DNA of 64,000 nucleotides, taken from positions 1,054,001 to 1,118,000 of the forward strand of contig JANFAH010000003.1 of the NCBI GenBank assembly GCA_024663395.1, given 5' to 3'. Source of the stretch: Pisolithus tinctorius (taxonomy: Eukaryota; Basidiomycota; Agaricomycetes; Boletales; Pisolithaceae). Below are positions 16,613 to 27,790 of the stretch, piece by piece. The notes beneath the pieces are model-generated. The model saw only the letters and a list, made by a program, of their open reading frames with translations, made no database searches and had not been told where the DNA came from. Positions within the stretch are counted from its first letter, which is position 1, and each line of letters begins with the position of its first letter. Position numbers and translations under genes: made by a program.

Positions 16613-18330
16613 ATGAGCCTGCACGACAACGAAGATCTTGTCAATTACGAGGACGAGGACGACGTTGTTCCTAACGGAGCTGCTGCTACGAACGGGGCTG
16701 CCGTGTCAGCAACGGCAGATGTTGATGCGGAAAAAGAGAAGAAAAACTTCTCAGGCATACATTCCACTGGCTTCAGGTATGAATTATGTGTTCTCCTTCG
16801 GGAGCTTGTACTGACCTCAGCGTTAATGCACAGGGACTTCCTACTTAAACCAGAATTGTTGCGTGCGATCAGTGATTTGGGTTTCGAGCATCCCTCCGAA
16901 GGTATGCTCTTCATCCAAGTCAATGCTACGGTCTAACTAATTTAAATGGCAATGCAGTTCAACAAGAATGTATTCCTCAGGCGGTTTTGGGAATGGATGT
17001 CCTTTGTCAGGCAAAGTCGGGTCATGGCAAGACTGCCGTCTTTGTACTTGCGACTCTCCAGCAGTTGGAGCCTGTGAACGGAGAAGTATCCGTCATCGTC
17101 CTCTGCCATACCAGGGAACTTGCGTTCCAAATAAAAAACGAGTATACACGGTTCGCGAAGTATATGCCCGACGTCCGCGTCCATACTTTCTATGGAGGCA
17201 CTCCCGTCCAGAAAGACGCAGAATTACTTCGTGACAGGAACCGGTGCCCCCACATCGTCGTAGCCACTCCAGGTCGGCTGAACGCTCTCGTCAGGGACAA
17301 GATTCTGGACGCAAAGAATGTGAAACACTTCACGTTGGACGAGTGTGACAAAATGCTTGAGCAACTTGGTCAGTCCCAAGGGGAATTCGGCTACTTCCGA
17401 TGTCTTCGCTCGCCCCTACAGAATCTAACTGCCCTCGCCTCTTCTCCGCCCTGCAGACATGCGCCGAGATGTTCAAGAGATATTCCGAGCGACTCCTCAC
17501 CACAAGCAAGTTATGATGTTCAGTGCTACGTTGTCGAAGGAGATTCGGGTCACTTGCAAGAAGTTCATGGCGAACGCAAGTTTTCTTTCGTCTTGATTCC
17601 GCATCGTTATTCTTAGTTGTTTTGACAGCCGCTTGAAATATTCGTCGACGACGAGACTAAGTTGACTTTGCACGGCTTGCAACAACATTACGTCAAACTG
17701 GAGGAGAATGGCAAGAACAGGAAGCTGAATGAGCTGTTGGACACGCTTGAATTCAACCAGGTAGTTATTTATTGATTCGATGGAGTTGTTTATTCTCACA
17801 TGGGACACAGGTCGTGATCTTCGTAAAATCAGTCGCGCGAGCAATTGAGTTGGACAAGCTGCTGGTGTCGTGCAACTTCCCCTCCATCAGCATCCATTCC
17901 GGCCTCGCACAGGAAGAACGGTAGGAACTACACCATTGCTACCAAATCTTTCTTCTCATTGTGTTGAAGTATCAAGCGTTACACGGCTTTCAAGGCTTTT
18001 GAAAAGCGGATACTTGTTGCCACCGATATTTTCGGTCGTGGCATTGATGTGGAACGAGTGAACATAGTGGTGAACTATGACTGCCCTCCAGATGCAGATA
18101 GTTATCTCCACCGGGTCGGCCGTGCGGGACGCTTTGGCACTAAAGGCCTTGCTATTACCTTTGTCTCCAGCGAGAGTGATCAGCAGGTGATGGCAGCTAT
18201 TCAATCTCGCTTCGAAGTTGCTGTTCCAGAGTTGCCAGAGCATATCGATCCTGCCAGCTATAGTAAGTTTCCGTTGCTGTTAGGTCTATTGCTCCGCTAA
18301 TGGGTTTGCAATTGTGTAGTGACGTCATAA
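16613..18330 (+). CDS. SUB2: DEAD-box RNA helicase Sub2/UAP56
   Basis: ATPase for spliceosome assembly and TREX-dependent mRNA export. Eight exons: 16613-16776, 16834-16901, 16958-17368, 17457-17575, 17629-17760, 17811-17920, 17970-18262, 18320-18330; 435 aa, as expected. Motifs: Q-motif region [15 protein letters not shown], motif I AKSGHGKT, Ia, Ib TPGR, II as DECD instead of DEAD (the Sub2 hallmark), III SAT, then VIFVKS, motif [16 protein letters not shown] and [12 protein letters not shown]. Intron 17576-17628 begins with GCAAGT, so it is a GC-AG intron; splicing there restores [12 protein letters not shown]. The last coding exon contributes only 11 nt, ending SYMTS, as in other UAP56 proteins. 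This is the last host gene before the transposon block. Confidence 0.96.
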
Positions 18331-18795
18331 TCAGTTACATAACTCACAGTATGATTGCAATTTGTGTTCCTTACTTTCCTATGTCAAATGTGTGTAGTGA
18401 TATACTTCGTCTGAGCTTTCTGCTTTATATTAACTGTGGACTCTGAGCCTCAATTGTGCTTTCCTTGCTACAAGCACAGAACCATTATGTGAGGTAGTTT
18501 TTTGGGTTACACTGAGGTCTGTGGAAAGTGCAAAAGTCAGTTTTTCCCTTTGAAAACTGCCAGGAAGAATCCCTAGACATGTTTGGTAGTTAGTGCTGTT
18601 AGTTGGGGCTTGTGCTCAAATCACCAAACCCTTGTTGAATGGCTCCTGCAACTGATTGAGGATGTCATATCCATGGCACTGTACAACTAGAATGAGGCTG
18701 TTTTGCATGGCAGGCACCTTGTTTACTGTGTTCATGTTCACACCCAATATTCAACCCCACAATGCCTTAGAACATATCTCTTCATAGCTAGAAGA
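18331..18795. other. 3' flank of SUB2 and boundary to repeats
   Basis: AT-rich 3' UTR-like DNA follows the SUB2 stop. CpG almost disappears from about 18430 onwards, marking the passage into degraded repeat DNA. No frame or domain is visible. Confidence 0.5.
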
Positions 18796-21700
18796 CTAGA
18801 GACTTGAGACATTGCATGTGGTGCCACAATGCCTTATAACATACATCTTTGTAGGTAGAAGATTAGAGATTTGGAGTAACAGTGCCCTGCTGATATGTAT
18901 CCAAGCCAATGTCAATAAGATCCCACCATGCTTGAGCTGCACAATCCATCCTCTCCAACTGCTGATCTTTGTTTTACAAGTGCTCACAGAGGTGTTGTGT
19001 AAACAGCCATTCATCAAAGTTTCTTAGCAGTCAAATGTTTTCCCAACCATGGCTATGGGAGAGAGCAATGTAGGCATTGAACAGGGTAATTTTCCCTGTG
19101 GGCAGTGAAGTGATGTCAACAATGCAACACTTGATCATTTGCACCTGTGCATGGTAATCAGTGAAAGTGAACACAGGGGTGATAGGCAGTTGGATCCATG
19201 TCACAGTACACTTGCTGCCAGAAGTCATTGTGATGGTGAACATTCTTGAAAGAGGTGTGATGGGCAGTACTCCCATCAGCAGACCAGGGAGAGACTCCAC
19301 TTTAGTGTGCCTCATTTCCAAGAGGACAAAGGCAGGCACATACTGCAACACAATTTGATGTGATGCAGAAGGCTGCACACATTCTCTGGGGTTGAGGACA
19401 ATGTCCACAATATGACCTCACACTCTGTTTGCCATGCCTAGGTTGGTTGAAATGTTAAAGGTGACCATCACCTCCATTCTGATGGCAAGCTTGATCTCAT
19501 CAGACAGCCCAGAATGTTCCTGTCTGTTGTGTGTGCACCCTGTCTTTGGTTTAGTAGCCACAGCAAATTTTTTGGGCAATGACAGAGGACACCCAGCTAT
19601 GGAATCCCAAGCATGGCAAATGACAAGATAGGACCTGTGGTCCCCTGAATGAGATTGAGCACACAATGAATTCCAACACATATGCACAGCATGCCACAGT
19701 GTGACCAGTACAGTGTTTCTCCATGGTGCCTGTGAGAAATCAGCTGCCAGACATCATGGGTCAGAGAGCACCAGCCCTTGAAGCATCAACAAGTGATGGT
19801 CTTTGCAGTTTCTGTGACACACATGATGCAACAGATCCATCCAACTAGCATCAGTTACCCACACTTGAGTCTTCAGTTATATGACAATGTCAAACTGTTC
19901 AAAGATCTGATGACCAATCAGCTGATTTTCTGTCTCCTTTGCAAGATTGCAAGGCCAGTATAGAGGAGCTGATGTTTTTGCTGCCATGGGTAGAGATTGA
20001 TGGAAATCTCTGACAAGGATGACATTCAACCTGCCAAATGGCTCCTCAGATGCAGAGCTTGTACAGGCAGACCTTGCATGACAGATGATGTTTGAAAGTT
20101 TGACAAGGAACTCCCAGGAAACCATGGAGATTTCATCAATAATCAGATAGTGTTTGTCTTGCCAATACAACTCCAAGGCCTTCAGAGTCTGTGCTGATTG
20201 TTTCCTGCCATTGAGTGGGACCATGCCTGAGAAGATGAAGACATGATCAGCAGAGAGTAGTATAGTGCAGACAAAAACACAACAAACCTATGAAGTGTAA
20301 TGTCTTGCCATTGATGACTGATGCCACAATGCCTGTGTAGGCAGCCTTAACAAGCATCTCCACCACCCATCATTGCATGAAGTTCTCAGTGATGGTCTGA
20401 ATTGTTTTTGATTTACCAACCCCCCCTCTCCAGGTATGACCATATGCAGTTGATCCAGATTGTGTCCCATCAAGAATTGTTCCAAGTGCCAGTCTATGAT
20501 ATCATATGCATGATGTTGGTCATGTAATAGATCATCAGGGTCAGTGGGCTGCAGTGCCATTGATTCCTCAATGAGTTGCACAAGCAAGTGCCACCACTAT
20601 CACCAAGGAGTGTACCATTGTTGGCATCCACACTGCCAACATCTCTCTGAGGACCAGATGGCAAAGTGAGCAGTGTCCCCCCAGATTTGGCTACCATCAC
20701 CTCCATCTCCTTTTGCCACAGAATGAGGAGCTTGTGGTCATGCACAGTAGAAATATGAAATGAGGTGGAATGTTCACAAGAGAGAGATGAATTGATAGAG
20801 AAGACCCCTTGGCAAGTGCTGATGTTGATTGCCTCCTTTGCATGCTTCTTTTCCTGAGCAGATGTCTGTTCTCTCTGGAAGTTGTTGAGGTCATCTTCTG
20901 TCAGTGTAAGGCTCTCATGAGCATCCAATTTGCCAAAGCAGCCCAACTCATCTGGAAGTTGAGCATCTTGGAAGCTTTGTGAACTTTGCCCTGCCCTGTG
21001 ATCAGAGGGGGAGGATTTGCATGTGGTCTTGGACTCATAATAGTATTGTATCCCTGCAACAACATGTCTGTGCCAAGGTTCCATTTTGTCCTTGAAATCC
21101 TCAAATGCATCAGACCATGATGCCACCTTGCTCTTGAGGTCAGAGGCCCAACACCATGGCTTTAACAATGCCAATACACATGTGAGAAAGTAATCATGAA
21201 TTCTGCTGTCATCAGCATGGGGAAACCAGGGTCCTATCAGGTGAGGTAATGTGTTGTGTTCACTGGCATGACAGATGTGATGGTGTGAGTTGCACCTCAG
21301 GTGCTCCACTGAATAGTACAATCACAGATGTGCAGGCTGCCCACATTTGGGCACAGAAGGTGTGTGTGGGGGGGGCAGGCCTGAGAAGGTGTATATTGTT
21401 CCTCCCATGTATCCATTATGAATGCCAAATGACAGATGTCCTCTAATTCTGGTCTGTGAAAGACATAGTCTTGCAACTGCGAGCAAGGAAACAAAAACCC
21501 TGCAGGGGTTGAGCTGAGGGTAATGATGTCATTATTGTCAGTAGAGTCATCAGCAGTCCTATCAATGTTTTGTCCAACTCTATGAAAGCAGTCAGGAGGG
21601 TGCTCAACATCAAATGGGTCAATGAACTTACCCACCAGAGGTCATGGTGTGAAGCTCAGGAAACATCATTTTGACAGAGGAGAATAGTGTACTGGAGTAC

Positions 21701-21830
21701 AAGGCAGCATAGTTATGTGATGTGAAGTTATCACTGAAGCCCATGGGATATGACATCACCTGTGGACCAGACAACTCCATCTTGTGATTGATTATGTTGA
21801 TGCAGCAGTACAGTAGCAAGCGGTTCCACT
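18796..21830 (-). pseudogene. decayed Helitron helicase (PIF1-like) relic
   Basis: Fragments in several frames of the minus strand, read from 21.8 kb down to 18.8 kb, follow the order of a fungal Helitron Rep/helicase C-terminus: a linker (21321-20494), Walker-A region around VIPGEGG (about 20430), then TLKALELYWQDKHYLIIDEISMVS (read in parts, Walker B DEIS) near 20150, and the C-terminal 2B/UvrD-like motif FTFTDYHAQVQ with FNAYIALSHSHG near 19100. The GKS/T lysine region and other key sites are lost and stops are frequent. CpG is nearly absent. The 5' (Rep) half is missing because gypsy element A starts at 21836. I could not locate the Helitron terminus with confidence. Confidence 0.8.
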
Positions 21831-21835
21831 CTCAC

Positions 21836-22542
21836 TGTCATGACCATGCATTTATCCTAAGTCCCCACTCACTCCATGCCCTACTCCTCCAGTCTTTTCA
21901 CTCACTCTGCACCAACTCTGCCTGCCCTCTGTCACTTATGAACCTTCTCTGGCCTGACTACTTTCAGACTTGGTACCAGCCACCATTGGACTGCATGGAC
22001 TGTCCTCTAAGAGGTCATGTGACCTCCCTTCAGACTTCCCCTTGACAACACACAGTCAGGTACTCTGCAGCATGTGCACCTCATGGTTTGGTGCCTAGAC
22101 TATTCCTTTGTGGTTTGTTCTGTGTTACCTGTCATATGTTCTCCATCTTCCCTTCATTTGTCATCCAGGAAGTTTTACTTGAAAATTTATGAGTCTCCAT
22201 ATATCAGTTCTGATTCCAGTTACTGTACCTCCATAGTAGTATAAAAGCATGTACAGTACTCTGCTGTTCTTCAGTATGAATATCAACTAAGTTCCTACTC
22301 CTTCTCTCTCCATCTTCTGTCTGGTCTCTACCTCTGAAATATGAGGGCTGAGATTGTGCAAGGGGGTAGTGCACAAGCTAAACCTGATGCCCTCACTCTG
22401 CTCTGCCTCTGCCTTGGTGGACTTCATCCCTGCCAATCCTCCACTGGTTGGAGTTCTGTTTACCTGTGTTGGACTTGCTTCCACACCTCTCCCCAGACCC
22501 TGTCTAGCATTGGAGTTGGTTGGAGTAGGCCTGGACTTGACA
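21836..22542 (+). mobile_element. LTR C1, 5' LTR of gypsy element A
   Basis: A 707-bp LTR of family C, starting TGTCATGACC and ending CTTGACA. It is followed directly by a primer site and gag of element A, so it is a 5' LTR. The five bases before it (CTCAC, 21831-21835) are the expected target-site duplication, but the partner after a 3' LTR was not found in the window. Other family C copies: 29806-30540, 33725-34438 (reverse), 49407-50141, 52641-53380, about 56244-56961, and 63105-63697 (reverse). Confidence 0.85.
22240..22283 (+). promoter_or_regulatory. TATA box and predicted RNA 5' end of LTR C1
   Basis: TATAAAA at 22240-22246 is conserved in all family C LTRs. The 11-mer AGTATGAATAT at 22273-22283, 33 nt downstream, is the expected start of the R region. 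In other copies it reads AGTACAAATAT, and AGTACGAATAT in the CpG-preserving copy C3. Confidence 0.7.
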
Positions 22543-22544
22543 GT

Positions 22545-22555
22545 ATATTTGTACT
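22545..22555 (+). promoter_or_regulatory. self-priming primer-binding site of element A
   Basis: ATATTTGTACT starts two bases after the LTR end. It is the exact reverse complement of AGTACAAATAT, the family C RNA 5' end as seen in copies at 49.8 and 56.7 kb. This is the arrangement of Tf1-type self-primed elements, not a tRNA primer site (no TGG start). Confidence 0.7.
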
Positions 22556-22639
22556 CACACTTGTACAATCTCATTTCCTGTCTTCTGAAAAACTTGTGCC
22601 ATTATGAGAACTTGAGCTCAATCCCAAAGAGAGGTCACT

Positions 22640-23490
22640 GACAACCTTGCTGCAGTGCTGGCTAATCTGTATCACCTCCCTTCCATTGTTGAACAGTTCC
22701 AATCCTTTTCTGCTTGATGCTGCTCTCATGCTGAAGGTGAAAGCATTTTGCAAGCTGGTCACTCTGACCTCCACCCAAATATCTTCCACACTCCATCACC
22801 TTGTAACTGAGATGATGGACCTGACCCTGACCCTGATGATCCTGATGGTGGTCCTGATGGTGGGGGCAGTGGTGATGGGGATATCCCTGAAGACCTGGCT
22901 GAGCTGCCAGAAGACCCCCTTGTCACTCTTGCTAGAGCTGTTCATTCACTTGTGTGGTCTAGTTCACACACTGGGGACTTCTCTCCAAAAACCAAAGTCC
23001 ATGGGCCCAACACCTTTGACAGCTCTGACCCTAAGAAACTCTGTGAGTTCCTTGTTCAATGCAAGTTGAACTTCCAACACTGCCCCTGCACATTCTGCTC
23101 TGACAGGGTGAAGGTTACCTTCACTCAGTCCTATCTTAACAGTATGGCTCTGGCTTGGTTTGAGCTGGACCTACTAAACCCTGAGGATTATGACTGTCTG
23201 CTTTGGATGGACAACTACTGTGAGTTCTTGCACAAGCTCACAACTAATTTTGGTCTGCATGATGCCATAGCTGATGCCATCCAGCAACCTGAAAACCTCA
23301 CTATGAAAGACAGCTCTCAGATCACCAAGTATGTCATGGAGTTCAATCATTGGGCTTCACAGGTCAAGGACTATGCTGTCAGTGCACTCTGCCACCACTT
23401 CTACAGTGGACTTCCAGACTGCATCAAAGATGAGATCACTTGCATCAGTAAACCCTCTACCCTTGCACAACTCTGTGAACTTGCCCAGAC
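22640..23490 (+). pseudogene. gag of element A, first part
   Basis: Gag precursor of a chromodomain gypsy element, broken by stops in the first ~250 bp. From 22800 it shows an Asp/Pro/Gly-rich acidic linker, then the capsid-like Retrotrans_gag region: PNTFDSSDPKKLCEFLVQC, FTQSYLNSMALAWFELDLL, FNHWASQVKDYAVSALCHHF and GLPDCIKDEI. It parallels the gag of element H at 34.9-35.5 kb nearly residue for residue in layout. The frame stops abruptly at CELAQT, where solo LTR B1 is inserted, and resumes at 30989 with INVCYW and the zinc knuckle. Confidence 0.85.
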
Positions 23491-23694
23491 TGTCATATCC
23501 ATGACTCTTGGACTCAATCCCAGTCCAGTCCAGACCCCTAGCCCCTATCTCTGGTCAAGTCTGGTCCTAGTCCAGCCTAGAAAACCCAACTCTGGCCCTA
23601 GATAACCCAACTCTGGCCTGAATAACTCAAGTCCAGTGTTTTACCCCTATCTCCAGTCCACTCTGGTCTCCCAGCCTTGTGCTGCTCCACCCCA

Positions 23695-24089
23695 TGTGAC
23701 GAGACCTAAACAACAGGGTTTGTTGTAGGCTCGCACCAAGAACCAACAGAAGAGAGAAGAGATGAAGAAGAGAAGACGGCTTAGAAGCAGGCGACTTTAG
23801 GACTCGAAGACCCAAATGAACTAGCTTAGAGCTAGCTGGGTGATTGAGCAACGGTACTTATACTACAGTACATGAGGTAACGGCGAGGTGTACATGAGGT
23901 CCGTGACATCATAGTGATGTCATGATGATATCATAGTGGAGCGGAACGTACTAGAAGGAGGAAACACGGCAAAGGCGAGGCGAGGTCTAGGCCGGAGACC
24001 GGACCGAGACAAAGAGATAAGATAAGATGAGAAGATTAGATAAGACAAAAAGGAAAAGAAAAGAAAGGAAAAGAGTACGTATCGTAACA
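23695..24089 (-). repeat. 3' LTR of element D
   Basis: 395 bp, reading TGTTACGATACG at its minus-strand start and ending in CACA. It is the same length as the 5' LTR and differs from it at eight positions, all in CpG context. Confidence 0.95.
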
Positions 24090-24102
24090 CTATCCCCTCC
24101 TT
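24090..24102 (-). promoter_or_regulatory. polypurine tract of element D
   Basis: Minus-strand AAGGAGGGGATAG lies immediately before the 3' LTR and overlaps the pol stop codon. This is the normal site for plus-strand DNA priming. Confidence 0.8.
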
Positions 24103-27100
24103 AGAAATCGACTTCCAGGTGATTGAAGGTTGGGACAGTGTCAGTGAAGTTTTCCAGGGGCTTGAAGAGGGAGGAGAAGAGGGAGGAGTCCATGCCACGG
24201 AGTTTTCGAGGAGCAGAAGGATTGCAGCGATGGAAGTCCCTGACAGTACCAGGGGCAGACTTCAAAGCGGACTCGGGCTCCCAAGTACGATCTTCATTGT
24301 GATACCCCTTCCAATGGACGAGGTACTCAAGCCTGTTCTTTTTCAGGCGAGAATCAACGATGTAATCCACCTCAAATTCTTCATCACCTTCGTGTCCCAC
24401 CACCAGTCCTGGGTGAGTGACAGTTTGTCCTTCCAAAGGGCCTTTGAATGGCTTGACCTGAGAAACGTTAACAACCGGGTGGATTTTGAGGGTCTTAGGA
24501 AGTTTCAACTCTACCGCATTGGGTTTGAGTGAAACAACCTTGTAAGGGCCAATCCACTGTTCTGTGAGTTTCCTGGAAGGGCGGCCAGAGAGAGAGATGT
24601 GGGAGGTCTCCAGCCAAACCATATCACCAACCGAGTAAGAGGGGGCGTCAGAGCGGGAGGCGTCTGCAGACACCTTCATCCGTTCTGCGGTTTTATCCAA
24701 AGCCTTCTTTGTGTCCTCTAAAACCTTAGCGAGGTCAACGGCATGATCTGTAGCTGCCTCTGCCTTGGAAAGGAAGGGTTCCACGCCCATCCTGGGGGTG
24801 TAGGAATGAGTGACTGAGAAGGGGCTCTTGCCAGTAGACTCCTGTCGCTTATTATTGTAGGAGAACTGAGTGACCTTGAGCCAAGAAGGCCAAGAGTCTT
24901 GTTGATCATTGACAAAAAGGCGGAGATACTGCTGCAGATCCTGGTTAAGACGTTCTGTCTGGCCGTCTGTCTGAGGATGGAAGGTGGTGGAGAGCTTGGG
25001 TTTGACCCCAAGCATTTTGCAAAGCTCAGCGGTGAAAGCACTGGCGAACTGGGGACCCCAATCCGAGATGATGGAGGAAGGAAGTCCGTGCTGGGTCCAC
25101 ACATGATCCTGAAAGAGTTCTGCAGTCTGAAGTGAGGAAACCTCCTTGGTAGTGGGGGCAAAGACCACCTCCTTGGAAAACCTGTCTACCACCACCATAA
25201 CGTTGTCAAAGCCCTGTGCCTCTGGTAACTCCATGAAGTCAACCGAGATGTCAGTCCAAGGCCGTTCTGGAACGGGGTTCGGAAGGAGTTTTCCTGCAGG
25301 AGGAACCCTAGAACTCTTAGCCATTTGGCAACGATGACACGCCGAGACATAGTCTCTAACAGCAGCGGTCATTCCAGGCCAAACATAGTTGCGGGAGATG
25401 AGTTCCAGAGTTTTCTTCCATCCAGGGTGCCCTGCAAGCGGAGTGTCGTGATGTTTTTCAAGACAGTGGATCCTGACAGCGGGTGGGACATAAACCTTTC
25501 CCTGGCAAACATACAACCCTTCCCTGAGGATGGAGCCTTCTGGTTGTGGTGTTACCGAGGAAGCGGACTTTAGGGCGACGATGAGATCAGTGTCCTCCCC
25601 TACTATCAAGGTAGCTGCTACCCTGGAGGGGTCAAGCAACGTGACCCCTTGGTTGTCTGTCCCCTGCGGCTTGTGATCCTCTCTCCTAGAAAGGGCATCA
25701 GCCTTAGCCATTGAGGACCCAGGCTTATACACCAGCTTATAGTTGAACCGGGACAGGTACTGGGCCCAACGTGCCTGACGGCGATCTAGATTCTGCGCTT
25801 TCATGAAATACTGGAGGTTTGAATGGTCCGTCCAGATCTCGAACCAGTAAGGAGTGGCCTCCAGATAGTGTCTCCACGTTTCCAGAGCACGAATTATGGC
25901 CAGCATCTCTTTATCAAAGACCTGGTAGTTTCGTTCTGGGGGGGACATGGAGTGAGAGTAAAAGGCGACAGGCCACCAGAGGTCATCTTCGCACTTTACA
26001 GACAAGACAGCACCGGTGGCGAAGTCTGAGGCATCGGTTTCTAGACGGAACTCCCTATCTTGATCTGGGAATGCAAGGACGGGAGCGGTGGTGAAGGCGA
26101 GTTTCAAGGCATCGAAGGCCTGCTGTTCTCGGGAGCCCCAGACCCAGAGTTGATCCTTCCTTGTGAGGTCATTGAGGGGACGAGCGATCTGTGCAAAGTT
26201 CTTGATGAAACGGCAATAGAAGTTTGCCAGCCCTAAGAAGGCTCGTACCGAGCGGACCTTTGTAGGAACCAGCCATTCAGTAATGGCTTTCACCTTGTTC
26301 TCGTCCATACTGACTCCTTCAGTTCCAACCACCATGCCCAAGAACTCCACCTGTTTTTGCTTGAAGAAGCACTTCTCTGGTTTAACAAAGAGATCGTTCT
26401 CCTCCAGCCTCCTCAGTACCTCCAAGACTATCCTGTCGTGTTCCTTTTCATCATCCGTTCTTGTGAAGATCATCAGGTCGTCGATATAGACCACGAGGAC
26501 GTCCTCCATATCACCGAAGATGTCGTTCATCATGTTTTGGAAGGTAGATGGCGAGTTGCAAAGGCCAAAGTACATGACCAGTGGTTTGTAAGCACCTTTA
26601 TGAGTGACAAAGGCAGCTTTCCATTCATCTCCTTCCTTGACACGAACATTGTTATACCCCCATCGGAGGTCCATCTTAGTGAAGAGCTTGCAGCCCTTGA
26701 GCTTATCGACGAGCTGAGAGATGAGGGGAAGAGGGTATGCGTTCTTGACCGTATGTTCATTGAGATAGCGGTAGTCCTGAACCATATGTTTCTTCCCATC
26801 CTTCTTTGGTACAAAGAACACCGGCGAGGTCTGTGGCGACTTCGAGGGCCAGATGTAACCTTTACGTAGCTGGTCCTCAAGGAAGTCCGACACCTCCTTT
26901 TGTTCTTCTACCGAGAGCAGGATGAGACGACTGCATTTGGGAGTGAAGGTTTCCTTAAGGTCGATGGCATGATCCCATGGTTTACAAAGCGGCATCCTTT
27001 CTGACTCTTCCTTTGAGAACACCTTTAGGTACTGGTGATACTCCTTTGGGACGAGTTCTTCAGTAGCGCCAGCTCGAACTCTGGTGGAGCGAAGCTTCGG

Positions 27101-27790
27101 GTAGAGGTACTCCATGTCCTGTGCCTCTTGTTCTTCTGCCATCCTTTCTGCTCTCGTCTTTGGAGCTAGGTCATGACACTCTCGGGGACAATGGGACAAC
27201 TTCACTTGCTTGGTTTCCCAACACACCTCTGGGTTGTGTCTTCATAACCAGGTGTAGCCGAGTATAAGGGGGTGCGTGCCAAGCGTGGTGACCTGGGCCC
27301 AGACAGACTCTCAGTGTCCTTGGTAGTTCATAACAAGGGAGGCGACGTGAGTGATGTTGCCTGCCATGTTAGGGGTCCCATCGACGTTGAGGACAGCAAC
27401 AGGTCGGCCAAGCTTGATCAGTGGGACGCCATTTTCATCAGCCCATTTCTTGTCCAAGAAGGTATCGTTGGCTCCTGAATCTACCAATGCTTTTACACTC
27501 CACTTCTTTTCTCGTCCTTCCAACACTACTTCCAACTCCAACTTGGCCTTTGGATCTGCTGTCCTTATTTTTGGGGTTTCTTTCATTTTCTGGATAGGCG
27601 TATTTTTATTTTTCTCGCAAGAGGATTTAAGCACTGGTGGTTTTACATCTGCAGCCGCGCCCACTGGGGTCGCCTCTTCAGATGGTACAGTAGTCTCCGA
27701 GTTAAATATATCCTGCTCAGTAGAGAAATTGTCAATGCCTAAGACAGAAAACTTATTGTAAACATAGCCAGTGGAGACCCGATCCTCTAC
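24101..27790 (-). pseudogene. pro-pol polyprotein of element D (protease, RT, RNase H, integrase, chromodomain)
   Basis: One frame from the gag overlap to 24101, broken only by TGA codons at 27311-27313 and 27242-27244. Order: retropepsin with VDSGANDTFLD (about 27500); RT with the catalytic YIDD in VVYIDDLMIF; RNase H with LETDASDFATGAV and FDKEMLAI; integrase zinc-binding HHCC (HHDTPLAGH ... CHRCQ); DDE core with WTDISVDF, IISDWGPQFAS and GQTERLNQ; and a C-terminal chromodomain, FEVDYIVDSRLKKNRLEYLV ... HWKGYHNEDRTWEPE. The second DDE motif reads SDWG where SDRG is usual, which fits a C-to-T change in a CGG codon. Both TGA codons stand where arginine is usual. The chromodomain implies targeting to methylated-histone chromatin. 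Confidence 0.93.
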
